A model generated the notes under the pieces. It saw only the letters and a list, made by a program, of their open reading frames with translations. It searched no databases and was not told where the DNA came from. Of a stretch of 8,522 bases of DNA, positions 1-5,987 are shown piece by piece. This DNA comes from Actinomycetes bacterium. Lineage in GTDB: Bacteria > Actinomycetota > Actinomycetes > Actinomycetales > Microbacteriaceae. The position numbers and the translations under genes were made by a program. Every line of letters begins with the position of its first letter. Positions within the stretch are counted from its first letter, which is position 1. Location: NCBI GenBank assembly GCA_023450335.1, contig JAEXHA010000090.1, positions 1-8,522 on the forward strand, given 5' to 3'.

Positions 1-155
1 CCCTTCACCCACAGCAGCTCGACGGGCTCGCCGGTGACCGGGTCGGTGTCGGTGCCCTTGGCCGACGTGTTGCCGCCGGCGTAGTTCGTGTTCTTCGGGT
101 CGGCGCCCAGGCGGTTGCTGCGCGCGATCAGATCGGCGGCGGTGGGGTTGGTCAT
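1..155 (-). CDS. rhaEW: Bifunctional rhamnulose-1-phosphate aldolase / lactaldehyde dehydrogenase, N-terminal fragment
   Basis: Partial gene: 51 complete codons from ATG (complement of 153-155), running off the left edge. The visible peptide begins MTNPTAADLIARSN and contains NYAGGNTSAKGT followed by TGEPVELLWVKG. This is the class II aldolase N-terminus typical of the bifunctional aldolase/short-chain dehydrogenase of rhamnose catabolism (also called RhaD or RhaEW). In that family the aldolase half splits L-rhamnulose-1-phosphate into DHAP and L-lactaldehyde, and the C-terminal dehydrogenase half oxidises lactaldehyde to lactate; that half lies outside the window. It is cytoplasmic and NAD-dependent. 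The gene lies downstream of rhaM-rhaI on the same strand, separated by 190 nt holding palindromic repeats, and is probably co-transcribed. The ribosome site is weak (AGAAAGAAC before the ATG). Only the aldolase start is seen, so the fusion is inferred from family and context. Confidence 0.85.
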   Translation of the reverse strand, partial: MTNPTAADLIARSNRLGADPKNTNYAGGNTSAKGTDTDPVTGEPVELLWVK

Positions 156-205
156 GTCAGGTTCTTTCTGCGTGTGCATCGCATCTGCGGATGGCGGGTC
201 GACGG

Positions 206-340
206 GTTCGGCAGGCGCTTCGGCACGGTACTCCGTGGTGGCACTGTGCGAAAGCGACTGTTCAACGGTGTGCGCGCGCGTTCGGCAGGCGCTTGAGCAC
301 GGTCGCGAGGTGCGCCAATGTGCCGAAGCGACTGCCGAAC
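206..340. repeat. Four alternating 21-nt palindromic repeat arms (two tandem hairpins)
   Basis: Four copies of a 21-nt element with core CCGAAGCG[A/C]CTGCCGAAC lie at 206-226 (minus), 246-266 (plus), 280-300 (minus) and 320-340 (plus). Adjacent copies form inverted repeats with 19-nt loops. The whole arrangement is a 74-nt tandem duplication in which the arms are conserved and the loops have diverged. The outermost arms, 206-226 and 320-340, are complementary at 20 of 21 positions, so a large nested structure is also possible. The array starts 5 nt after the rhaI stop and ends about 50 nt before the aldolase start. There is no T-tract, so it does not look like a simple intrinsic terminator. 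Likely roles are a REP/BIME-like interspersed repeat or an mRNA stability or processing element between rhaI and rhaEW. Confidence 0.8.
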
Positions 341-345
341 CGGCA

Positions 346-1512
346 TCACGCGCCCCAGCCGGCCTGGGTGCCGCCGACGCGGTCTTCGGCGATCTTCTGC
401 TGGTAGCCGGATGCCGCGTAGGCGGCCATCGGGTCGGCGGGCAGTCCGCGCGATTCGCGCCAGGCCGCCAGCTGCGGGCGCACGTCCGTGTAGAACGCGT
501 CCATGAGCACGGCGTTCGCGGCCAGCACGTCGTTGGCCTGCTGGGCCGCGTCGAGCGCGTCGCGGTCGATGAGGAGGGCGCGGGCGGTCATCTCCTGGAC
601 GTTGAGCACCGAGCGGATCTGGCCCGGGATCTTGTCTTCGATGTTGTGGCACTGGTCGAGCATGAAGGCCACGTCGGGGTTGTTCAGGCCGCCGCCGCGG
701 ATGACCTCGGCGATGATGCGGAACAGCTGGAACGGGTCGGCGGCGCCCACGATGAGGTCGTCGTCGGCGTAGAAGCGGCTGTTGAAGTCGAACGAGCCGA
801 GCTTGCCCAGGCGCAGCAGCTGCATGACGATGAACTCGATGTTGGTGCCCGGCGCGTGGTGGCCGGTGTCGAGGCAGACCATGGCGCGGTCGCCGAGGGC
901 GGCCACCTGCGCGTACGAGGTGCCCCAGTCGGGAACGTCGGTGTGGTAGAACGACGGCTCGAAGAACTTGTACTCGAGCACGAGGCGCTGGTCGCCGGTC
1001 AGGCGCGCGTAGATCTGCTGCAGTGAGTCCTGGAGGCGGTCCTGCCGGGCGCGCATGTCGTTCTGCCCGGGGTAGTTCGAGCCCTCGGCGAGCCAGATCT
1101 TCAGATCGCGCGAGCCCGTGGCGTCCATGATGTCGATGCATTCGAAGTGGTGGTCGATGGCCTTCTGGCGAATGCGGTCATCGTGGTGGGTGAGGGCGCC
1201 GAACTTGTAGTCCTCGTCCTGGAACGTGTTGGAGTTGACGGTGCCCAGAGCCACGCCATGGTCCTCGGCGTGCGTGCGGAGGTCGTCGTACGAGTCGACC
1301 TTGTCCCACGGGATGTGGAGGGCGACGCTGGGGGCGAGGGCGGTGTGCTTGTGCACCTGGGCTGCGTCGGCGATCTTCTCGAACGGGTCGCGCGGGGTGC
1401 CTTCGGTGGCGAACACGCGGAACCGGGTGCCGGAGTTGCCGAACGCCCAGCTGGGCAGCTCGATGCTCTGCTTCTCGAGCGCGGAGAGGTGATCGGGGGA
1501 CAGCGTCGTCAT
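346..1512 (-). CDS. rhaI: L-rhamnose isomerase, RhaI (Pseudomonas stutzeri-like) type
   Basis: 388 aa. Cytoplasmic TIM-barrel, metal-dependent isomerase converting L-rhamnose to L-rhamnulose, the second step after mutarotation. It belongs to the xylose-isomerase-like RhaI branch, not the E. coli RhaA branch. Visible motifs are LVLEYKFFEP (E180, K182), CLDTGHHAPG (D215, H218), SFDFNSRFYADDDL (D242, D250, D252) and MLDQCHNIEDK (D286). With a constant offset of 39, E180, K182, D215, H218, D250 and D252 line up with the P. stutzeri residues E219, K221, D254, H257, D289 and D291 as I recall them. The position of its metal ligand H281 is D242 here. The ATG at 1512 overlaps the rhaM stop (ATGA) and has GAAGG six nt upstream. 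The longer open frame running up to 1785 only overlaps rhaM and is not the start. The gene is the second in rhaM-rhaI-rhaEW. Confidence 0.95.
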   Translation of the reverse strand: MTTLSPDHLSALEKQSIELPSWAFGNSGTRFRVFATEGTPRDPFEKIADAAQVHKHTALAPSVALHIPWDKVDSYDDLRTHAEDHGVALGTVNSNTFQDEDYKFGALTHHDDRIRQKAIDHHFECIDIMDATGSRDLKIWLAEGSNYPGQNDMRARQDRLQDSLQQIYARLTGDQRLVLEYKFFEPSFYHTDVPDWGTSYAQVAALGDRAMVCLDTGHHAPGTNIEFIVMQLLRLGKLGSFDFNSRFYADDDLIVGAADPFQLFRIIAEVIRGGGLNNPDVAFMLDQCHNIEDKIPGQIRSVLNVQEMTARALLIDRDALDAAQQANDVLAANAVLMDAFYTDVRPQLAAWRESRGLPADPMAAYAASGYQQKIAEDRVGGTQAGWGA

Positions 1513-1859
1513 GATGTGCCTTCGTTCGTGGCGGTGAGTTGGTCGTGCAGGTTGAAGATCTCGGTCAGGGGCGTCGCGGCCTGATCGGGCCGCCCGGCGA
1601 GGTCGACGAAGAACCGGCCCATCTCGGCTTCCCATCGGGCTGCGATGGGGGATGCCGCCAGGTAGGCCTGGGCGGCCGCATCGTCGTCGGTCTCGTAGTA
1701 GCCGAACAGGCGCCCGCCCTCGCCGAGGAACAGGGAGTAGTTGCGGCGGCCGGATGCCTCGATCTCGGCGAGCATCTCGGGCCACACCGGCGTGTGCCGG
1801 GCGATGTACTCATCGATCAGCTCAGGACGGACCTGGAGCTGGAAGGCCACACGGGTCAT
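1509..1859 (-). CDS. rhaM: L-rhamnose mutarotase
   Basis: 116 aa, the usual length for the RhaM/YiiL family (about 104-115 aa). It interconverts the alpha and beta anomers of L-rhamnose in the cytoplasm and so feeds the isomerase. The sequence starts MTRVAFQLQVRPELIDEYIARHTPVWPEML. Y18 and H22 match the catalytic-site Tyr and His of E. coli YiiL, and the downstream RNYSLFL and AARWEAEM (W) segments also fit. The start is set by GAGGAG at 1867-1872, seven nt before the ATG at 1859; in-frame ATGs further upstream have no such site. It is the first gene of the rhamnose operon and overlaps rhaI by 4 bp, which suggests translational coupling. A TTGACA promoter and a LacI-type palindrome stand upstream. 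Confidence 0.95.
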   Translation of the reverse strand: MTRVAFQLQVRPELIDEYIARHTPVWPEMLAEIEASGRRNYSLFLGEGGRLFGYYETDDDAAAQAYLAASPIAARWEAEMGRFFVDLAGRPDQAATPLTEIFNLHDQLTATNEGTS

Positions 1860-1866
1860 CGGGAGG

Positions 1867-1872
1867 CTCCTC
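1867..1872 (-). promoter_or_regulatory. Ribosome binding site of rhaM
   Basis: GAGGAG on the minus strand, seven nt before the ATG at 1859. It decides between this start and in-frame ATGs at about 1874 and further upstream. Confidence 0.75.
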
Positions 1873-1881
1873 ATGCCTGGT

Positions 1882-1893
1882 TGAATCGTTTCA
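1882..1893 (-). promoter_or_regulatory. LacI-family operator in the rhaM leader
   Basis: The minus strand reads TGAAACGATTCA, a near-perfect palindrome (one mismatched pair) with the central CG typical of LacI-family operators. It lies between the predicted promoter (1910-1937) and the rhaM ribosome site, roughly +10 to +21 from the predicted start of transcription, where bound repressor would block the operon. An 11/12 copy is found at 5988-5999 before the rhamnogalacturonan lyase. The likely binder is the LacI protein encoded at 2634-3671. The site is seen; the binder is inferred. Confidence 0.65.
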
Positions 1894-1909
1894 TGGATAC
1901 GTCTCCGAG

Positions 1910-1937
1910 GGTAGATCGCGCCGGCCGGGGCTGTCAA
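1910..1937 (-). promoter_or_regulatory. Predicted promoter of rhaM-rhaI-rhaEW
   Basis: Minus strand: a perfect -35 TTGACA (1932-1937), a 16-nt spacer and a weak -10 TCTACC (1910-1915). The predicted transcript starts near 1903, leaving a leader of about 45 nt that contains the operator and the ribosome site. The strong -35 combined with a weak -10 makes this a moderate call. Confidence 0.5.
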
Positions 1938-1943
1938 GCCACA

Positions 1944-1957
1944 GGGAAGCGTTACCC
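1944..1957. promoter_or_regulatory. Second possible LacI-type palindrome in the divergent region
   Basis: GGGAAGCGTTACCC is an imperfect palindrome (five of seven pairs) centred on CG, just upstream of the rhaM -35 and between the two divergent genes. Its flanks differ from the TGAAACGATTCA site, so if it is real it may bind another LacI-family protein. This is weak evidence from shape and position only. Confidence 0.25.
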
Positions 1958-2011
1958 CACCCACTCGGCCCAGTCGAGGGCGCGGCACGTCGAGTCGCTA
2001 TCGTGAACCGG

Positions 2012-2605
2012 GTGAAACGAAATATCGCCACCGGCGTGTGCTTCGCAGTGCTCGCGCTGACGCTCACGGGCTGCGCCGGAGCGCCGACGCCCGACGACCC
2101 GGCCGCCGTCGAGGGTGCTCCGGCGGACGACACGGTGGCGCCCGACGCGGAACTGCCGGACGAAGACCCGCCGCTCGACCTCGTCGCGGACTGCGCGCAG
2201 ATCGAGCCGTACATCGCGACATACATCGACGGGCTCGTACCTGACGCCGACAATGACGCCGGCGAATGGGGCGCGAGCTGCGGATGGGGTCCGGCTGAGG
2301 ACGCCGGCTTCGAGGACATCCGCACCGTCGACGTGCAGATCACCTCCACCCATGGTGAGGAGGCGACACCGCTCGAGGGTCTGGCGACCATGGAGGGCTT
2401 CGCGGAACATGATCGTCCCGCCCTGCGGCGCGTGGGCGGCGTCGCGTACAGCCTGACGGCCGGGTCCGCGGCCGTCGGCGGTGTCGTGGCGACGGTGTGG
2501 ACGCCCGTGGCCGAGGTCGCGATCGTCGGTGGTCAATGGGGCGAATATCCGGCGCTGACCGGAGAAGCAGCCACAGACGCGGCGATCGCGCTGCTCGGGC
2601 TTTGA
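2012..2605 (+). CDS. Small secreted lipoprotein of unknown function
   Basis: 197 aa from GTG at 2012. It has a lipoprotein signal peptide: KR, a hydrophobic stretch, then lipobox LTGC with Cys21 as the lipidation site. An acidic, proline-rich linker follows (about residues 25-58, with APTPDDP and DEDPP), then a globular domain with two cysteines (DCAQIEPY and ASCGWGP) about 35 residues apart that could form a disulfide. That pattern is loosely like DUF3558-type actinobacterial lipoproteins, but I cannot assign a family. A second in-frame GTG at 2003 would add three residues. I prefer 2012 because a -10-like TATCGT (1999-2004) sits seven nt before it, which suggests a leaderless transcript; neither start has a clear ribosome site. 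The gene is divergent from rhaM and 28 nt before the LacI gene, with no terminator between, so the two are probably co-transcribed. Expected location is the outer face of the membrane. Confidence 0.75.
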   Translation: MKRNIATGVCFAVLALTLTGCAGAPTPDDPAAVEGAPADDTVAPDAELPDEDPPLDLVADCAQIEPYIATYIDGLVPDADNDAGEWGASCGWGPAEDAGFEDIRTVDVQITSTHGEEATPLEGLATMEGFAEHDRPALRRVGGVAYSLTAGSAAVGGVVATVWTPVAEVAIVGGQWGEYPALTGEAATDAAIALLGL

Positions 2606-2633
2606 GGCCGGACGGTTCACGGGGGGAGAGGCG

Positions 2634-3671
2634 ATGGCGGTGAGTGTGCGCGATGTCGCGGAGGCGGCGGGCGTCTCGGTGGGCACGGTGTCGAATGTGC
2701 TCAATCATCCCGAGAAGGTGTCGCCCGAGACCGTCGACCGCGTGCGGGCGACCATCACCGAGCTCGGCTTCGTGCGCAACGACGCGGCGCGGCAGCTGCG
2801 GGCAGGCCGCAGCCGCACGATCGGCCTGGTCGTGCTCGACCTGCGCAACCCGTTCTTCACTGAGGTGGCCCGCGGCGCCGAGCAGCGCGCCGCCGAGCGC
2901 GGACTCTCGGTTCTCGTCGCCAACAGCGACGACGACACCGCGCGCGAGGGCACGCACCTCGATCTGTTCGAGCAGCAGCGCGCGTTCGGAGTGCTCATCA
3001 CGCCGGTCGGCGAGGGGCTCGGTCGACTGACCGGATTGCGCGACCGCGGCATCCAGAGCGTGCTCGTCGACCGGGAATCGCCCGACGGGGATATCGCTTC
3101 GGTCGCCGTCGACGACGTCGAGGGCGGGCGCCTGGCCGCCGCGCACCTGCTTGAGATCGGCCGGCGTCGTCTCGCCTTCGTCTCGGGTCCCCACGCGATC
3201 CGTCAGGTCGCCGATCGGCTCGAGGGGGCCCGCGCCGCCGTCGCGGCGGTACCGGACGCGACCCTCGAGGTCATCGAGCAGCCCACGCTCACGGTGCTGG
3301 ACGGACGTGCCGCCGGCGAAACGATCCTCGCGCGTGTGCCGGCCGAGCGTCCCGACGCCGTGTTCGCCGCGAACGACCTGCTCGCCGTCGGCCTGCTGCA
3401 GGCGTTCGCCATCATGGGCGGCGCCCGCGTGCCCGACGACATCGCCCTCATCGGCTACGACGATATCGACTTCGCGGCGGCGACGGTCGTGCCCCTCAGT
3501 TCGATCCGTCAGCCCGCACGTCTGATCGGCGCGACGGCTGTCGACCTGCTGCTCGAAGAGGTCGACGCGTCCCAGGGCGGGCGGGTCGTGCGCTTCCAAC
3601 CCGAACTCGTGGTGCGAGAGTCGACGGCGGGCGCGATGGATGCCGCGGCTCGGACGGCCGCAGGCGACTGA
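2634..3671 (+). CDS. LacI-family transcriptional regulator, probable rhamnose/rhamnogalacturonan regulator
   Basis: 345 aa, full length for the family. The N-terminal helix-turn-helix is at about residues 5-25 (VRDVAEAAGVSVGTVSNVLN), followed by the hinge helix region NDAARQLRAGRS (49-60). The periplasmic-binding-protein-like effector domain starts with RTIGLVVLDLRNPFF and includes VFAANDLLAVG (243-253) and IALIGYDDIDFA (270-281). The ATG at 2634 has a strong GGGGAG ribosome site (2622-2627). LacI proteins of this type usually repress sugar genes until a sugar or sugar phosphate binds. Its position beside rhaM, and the matched operator sites before rhaM and the PL11 lyase, point to control of rhamnose use. 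The effector is unknown; rhamnose, rhamnulose or a phosphorylated intermediate are candidates. LacI-type rhamnose regulators are known in Actinobacteria, but I do not give a symbol because the target is inferred. Confidence 0.9.
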   Translation: MAVSVRDVAEAAGVSVGTVSNVLNHPEKVSPETVDRVRATITELGFVRNDAARQLRAGRSRTIGLVVLDLRNPFFTEVARGAEQRAAERGLSVLVANSDDDTAREGTHLDLFEQQRAFGVLITPVGEGLGRLTGLRDRGIQSVLVDRESPDGDIASVAVDDVEGGRLAAAHLLEIGRRRLAFVSGPHAIRQVADRLEGARAAVAAVPDATLEVIEQPTLTVLDGRAAGETILARVPAERPDAVFAANDLLAVGLLQAFAIMGGARVPDDIALIGYDDIDFAAATVVPLSSIRQPARLIGATAVDLLLEEVDASQGGRVVRFQPELVVRESTAGAMDAAARTAAGD

Positions 3672-3704
3672 CGCCCCGGGGCACCGAGCCGCTGCAGCGC
3701 GCGA

Positions 3705-4058
3705 TTACTGCCCGGCCTGCTCGGCGCAGGGTACGCACAACTCGGCGAAGGGCCGCACCTTCAGGCGCGCTGCGGGAATCCGGCGCCCGCAGTTCGCGCA
3801 GACGCCGTAGGTTCCGGCATCCAATCGGGCCAGGGCGTCTTCGACCTGACGCAGCTCGCTCTGCGCGGCGTCGACGAGCGCGCTCAGCCGTGACCACTCG
3901 GTCGACAGCGTGACGCCCTCCGGGTCGTGCTCGTCATCGGCCGGTTCGTCGCGGTCGCGCGTGAGCTCTGCCAGGGCGGCGATGGCGGAGCCGGCTCGAT
4001 CGAGCGCGGCCTCTCGCAGCTCGTCGAGCTGGGCACGGTGGGCGTCGAGGTCTGCCAT
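3705..4058 (-). CDS. DksA/TraR-family C4 zinc-finger protein
   Basis: 117 aa. The first two thirds are a charged, alpha-helical region suited to a coiled-coil hairpin (about residues 1-80). The last third is the conserved zinc finger: LDAGTYGVCANCGRRIPAARL followed by CVPC, giving four cysteines C87-x2-C90-x17-C108-x2-C111. DksA itself binds the RNA polymerase secondary channel and works with ppGpp, using a DxxDxA tip that I do not see here. This is therefore a short actinobacterial relative of unproven function rather than true DksA. The ATG at 4058 gives the family's usual length. The gene lies 58 nt downstream of the MFS exporter on the same strand, so it may share its transcript. It converges on the LacI gene with 33 nt between the stops. 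Confidence 0.85.
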   Translation of the reverse strand: MADLDAHRAQLDELREAALDRAGSAIAALAELTRDRDEPADDEHDPEGVTLSTEWSRLSALVDAAQSELRQVEDALARLDAGTYGVCANCGRRIPAARLKVRPFAELCVPCAEQAGQ

Positions 4059-4116
4059 CCGCCCACCATAGGGCCGATCGCGGCACCGGGGGCGGCGTTG
4101 CTCCGCGCGCCGTGGG

Positions 4117-5460
4117 TCAGCCCGCGGGCCGCGGAGCCGACGGACCGGGGAGGGCGATCGGCGTGGTCTGGGCCACTTCGTCGCTGAACTGCGCGGGTGA
4201 GACGATCGGCAGCGGCCGGGTCTCGTCGATGACCAGGGCGAAGCGACGCTGCTCGTGCCGACGCAGCCGACCCGAGATGACGAGCCAGCCGAAGCCGACG
4301 GCGAAGGCTGCCAGCGCCGAGAACGCACCGAGCAGGATCGCCATGCGCGGCCCGAACTCGGCGGCGACCCACCCCACGATCGGGGCGCCCAGCGGCGTGC
4401 CGCCGAGCAGGATCGCGACGTACAGCGCCAGCACGCGCCCGCGCACGGCCGGGTCGGTCGTGGTCTGGACGTACCCGTTGGCGGTGGTCAGCGTCGTCAC
4501 GACGGCGAACCCGGTGACCATGAGCGTCACCGCGTACAGCCAGTAGGACGGCATGACGGCCGACACCGCCGCCGCCACGGCGAACAGCCCCGTGCCGGCG
4601 ATCACCATGCGGATGCGTGCGCGATCCCGCCGCGCGGCCATGAGCGCGCCGGCCAGCGACCCGATTGCGAGGATCGAGCTGAGCAGTCCGTACCCGTCGG
4701 CTTCCTGCCCGAATTCGAGCGCCATCGTCGACGCGAAGATCGGGAAGTTCATGCCGAAGGTGCCCAGCAGGAACACCATGATGAACGCCACGAGCAGGTC
4801 GGCGCGGCCGGCGACGTAGCGGAACCCGTCGGCCAGCCGCGCGGCGCCGGTCGAGCGCACTCGCGGAATGAGCTGATCGGTGCGGATGAGCCGGAGGGTG
4901 GCGAGCATCGCGATGAATGCGAACCCGTTGATGAAGAACACCCAGCTGGTGCCGACGGCGACGATGACCAGGCCCGCGACGGCGGGGCCGATCATGCGGG
5001 CGCCGTTGAACGACGCCGCATTGAGCGCGACGGCATTGGACGCGTTCTCGCGCGACACCAGGTCGGAGACGAATGCCTGGCGCGCGGGGTTGTCGAACGC
5101 CAGCACGATGCCCAGACCGAGCGCAAAGGCGTACATGATCGGCAGAGTCATGACCCCGGCCAGCAGCAGAGCGCCGATCGCCAGACCCAGCAGCAGCGCC
5201 GTGGTCTGGGTGACCATCAGCAGCCGGCGCCGGTCGAACCGGTCGGCCACCCAGCCGGTGACGCTCACCAGCAGCAGCGGCGGGGCGAACTGCAGCGCCA
5301 TCGTGATGCCCATCGCCGATGCGTCGTTGTCCGTCAGCTCGGTCAGCACGACCCAGCTGAGAGCGGTGTTCTGCATCCACATCCCGGTGTTCGAGATGAG
5401 GGCGCCGATGAACCAGGTGCGGTAGTTGGTGATCGCGAGCGAGCGGAACATCGCGCTCAC
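4117..5460 (-). CDS. MFS exporter (DHA3/MFS_3-like, probable multidrug or metabolite efflux)
   Basis: 447 aa from GTG at 5460, whose GTGA overlaps the MarR stop by 4 bp and which has AGGAGG (5471-5476) ten nt upstream. The ATG at 5451 (444 aa) is a less well-placed alternative. It is an integral membrane protein with about 12 hydrophobic segments. Between helices 2 and 3 is the MFS motif A, GWVADRFDRRR (about residues 69-79), and further on NGARMIGPAVAG, typical of the MFS_3/DHA3 proton-driven exporters related to EntS. A hydrophilic cytoplasmic tail of about 50 residues follows the last helix. The substrate cannot be read from sequence. Coupling to a MarR repressor suggests export of an antibiotic, aromatic acid or other toxic small molecule. 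No sign links it to rhamnose uptake, whose transporter probably lies elsewhere. Confidence 0.88.
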   Translation of the reverse strand: MSAMFRSLAITNYRTWFIGALISNTGMWMQNTALSWVVLTELTDNDASAMGITMALQFAPPLLLVSVTGWVADRFDRRRLLMVTQTTALLLGLAIGALLLAGVMTLPIMYAFALGLGIVLAFDNPARQAFVSDLVSRENASNAVALNAASFNGARMIGPAVAGLVIVAVGTSWVFFINGFAFIAMLATLRLIRTDQLIPRVRSTGAARLADGFRYVAGRADLLVAFIMVFLLGTFGMNFPIFASTMALEFGQEADGYGLLSSILAIGSLAGALMAARRDRARIRMVIAGTGLFAVAAAVSAVMPSYWLYAVTLMVTGFAVVTTLTTANGYVQTTTDPAVRGRVLALYVAILLGGTPLGAPIVGWVAAEFGPRMAILLGAFSALAAFAVGFGWLVISGRLRRHEQRRFALVIDETRPLPIVSPAQFSDEVAQTTPIALPGPSAPRPAG

Positions 5461-5897
5461 CGCGCAGCCACCTCCTGCATGAGTGCGGCGGCCCGGGCGA
5501 GCACGTTGCGCTGGTCGGGCTCGAGTGAGACGAGCACCGCCTCCAGCCACGAGTCGCGGCGGCGGACGGTCTCTTCGACGACCGCGCGCCCCGCGTCGGT
5601 GATGTCGATGTTGACCTTGCGACGGTCGTCGGGGTCGGGGGTGCGGGTGACGTAGCCCGATTCCTCGAGGCAGTTGACGGTGCGGTTCATCGACGGCGCC
5701 GACACCCGCTCGCGCTCGGCCAGCGCACCCAGGGCGTGCGTGCCGTGCACCGACAGAGCGGCGAGCACGGCGAACTGGCCGTCGCTCATGCGATCGACGG
5801 CGCGCTCAGAGCGCAGCCGCCGGGCCAGGCGGAACGTGGCCATGCGGAAGTCGGCGGCTTCGCGCGAAAGGTCGGGGGCGGCGTCGGGTGCGTTCAT
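5457..5897 (-). CDS. MarR-family transcriptional regulator
   Basis: 146 aa, normal for the family. It is a dimeric winged-helix repressor. The DNA-binding helices lie at about residues 54-79 (HALGALAERERVSAPSMNRT, then VNCLEESGYV), and the wing carries the family signature DPDDRRKVNIDIT (88-100). The N- and C-terminal helices (about 12-35 and 103-144) would form the dimer interface. The ATG at 5897 comes only about 4-6 nt after the predicted transcription start; AAGGG five nt before the ATG could act as a ribosome site, or the message may be effectively leaderless. The gene is followed by the MFS exporter with a 4-bp overlap, the classic MarR-exporter operon. A 26-bp palindrome covers its promoter, so autorepression relieved by a small-molecule ligand is expected. 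Confidence 0.93.
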   Translation of the reverse strand: MNAPDAAPDLSREAADFRMATFRLARRLRSERAVDRMSDGQFAVLAALSVHGTHALGALAERERVSAPSMNRTVNCLEESGYVTRTPDPDDRRKVNIDITDAGRAVVEETVRRRDSWLEAVLVSLEPDQRNVLARAAALMQEVAAR

Positions 5898-5905
5898 GAG
5901 AACCC

Positions 5906-5935
5906 TTAGCCTAGCTCATTAGCAACCCTAATCAA
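5906..5935 (-). promoter_or_regulatory. MarR promoter with embedded palindromic operator
   Basis: Minus strand: -35 TTGATT (5930-5935), 16-nt spacer, -10 TAGGCT (5908-5913). The stretch 5906-5931 is a 26-bp imperfect palindrome (9 of 13 pairs) with outer arms TTAG/CTAA and inner arms GCT/AGC around ATT, a shape common for MarR-family boxes. It covers the spacer and the -10, so a bound dimer would block RNA polymerase. The AT-rich character stands out against the surrounding sequence. Confidence 0.65.
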
Positions 5936-5955
5936 ATGCCCGCCTCGTGGGTGTC

Positions 5956-5984
5956 CCGGCATCCATGAGGGTGGTGGATGCCGG
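5956..5984. repeat. Perfect 10-bp inverted repeat between divergent promoters
   Basis: CCGGCATCCA and TGGATGCCGG are exact inverted repeats around a 9-nt loop. The element lies between the MarR promoter and the lyase promoter, just before the LacI-type site at 5988. No T-run follows on either strand. It could be a protein-binding site, a cruciform or insulator, or a chance pairing of two GGATGCC words, which are frequent in this DNA. Confidence 0.5.
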
Positions 5985-5987
5985 AGT

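Noticed and set aside
28..92. A riboswitch or tRNA in the gaps between genes
   Set aside because: I looked through the intergenic stretches 156-345, 1860-2011, 4059-4116 and 5898-6092 and saw no cloverleaf or known aptamer core. The region named here is coding sequence of the aldolase gene.
206..340. CRISPR array
   Set aside because: The repeats alternate in orientation with short 19-nt and 13-nt gaps, only four arms are present, and no cas gene is seen.
88..1026. Long plus-strand open frame opposite rhaI (312 codons)
   Set aside because: It is the mirror of the rhaI codon pattern in high-GC DNA. The product is Val/Glu/His-rich low complexity with no domain, while the minus strand encodes a clear RhaI.
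2340..3599. Minus-strand open frame opposite the LacI gene (419 codons)
   Set aside because: Low-complexity Arg/His/Asp-rich product with no motifs. The plus strand encodes a complete LacI protein with a strong ribosome site.
3673..3682. GCCCCGGGGC palindrome between the converging LacI and DksA-like genes as a terminator
   Set aside because: The palindrome has no loop unless the stem shrinks, and no T-run follows on either strand. A rho-independent terminator is not supported.
3884..5380. Second minus-strand frame through the MFS gene (498 codons)
   Set aside because: Out of frame with the MFS protein. The Arg-rich translation lacks membrane segments, and it overlaps the DksA-like gene.
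4255..5655. Plus-strand open frame opposite the MFS and MarR genes (466 codons)
   Set aside because: It spans two real genes on the other strand and has a Gln/His/Arg-rich composition typical of antisense frames.
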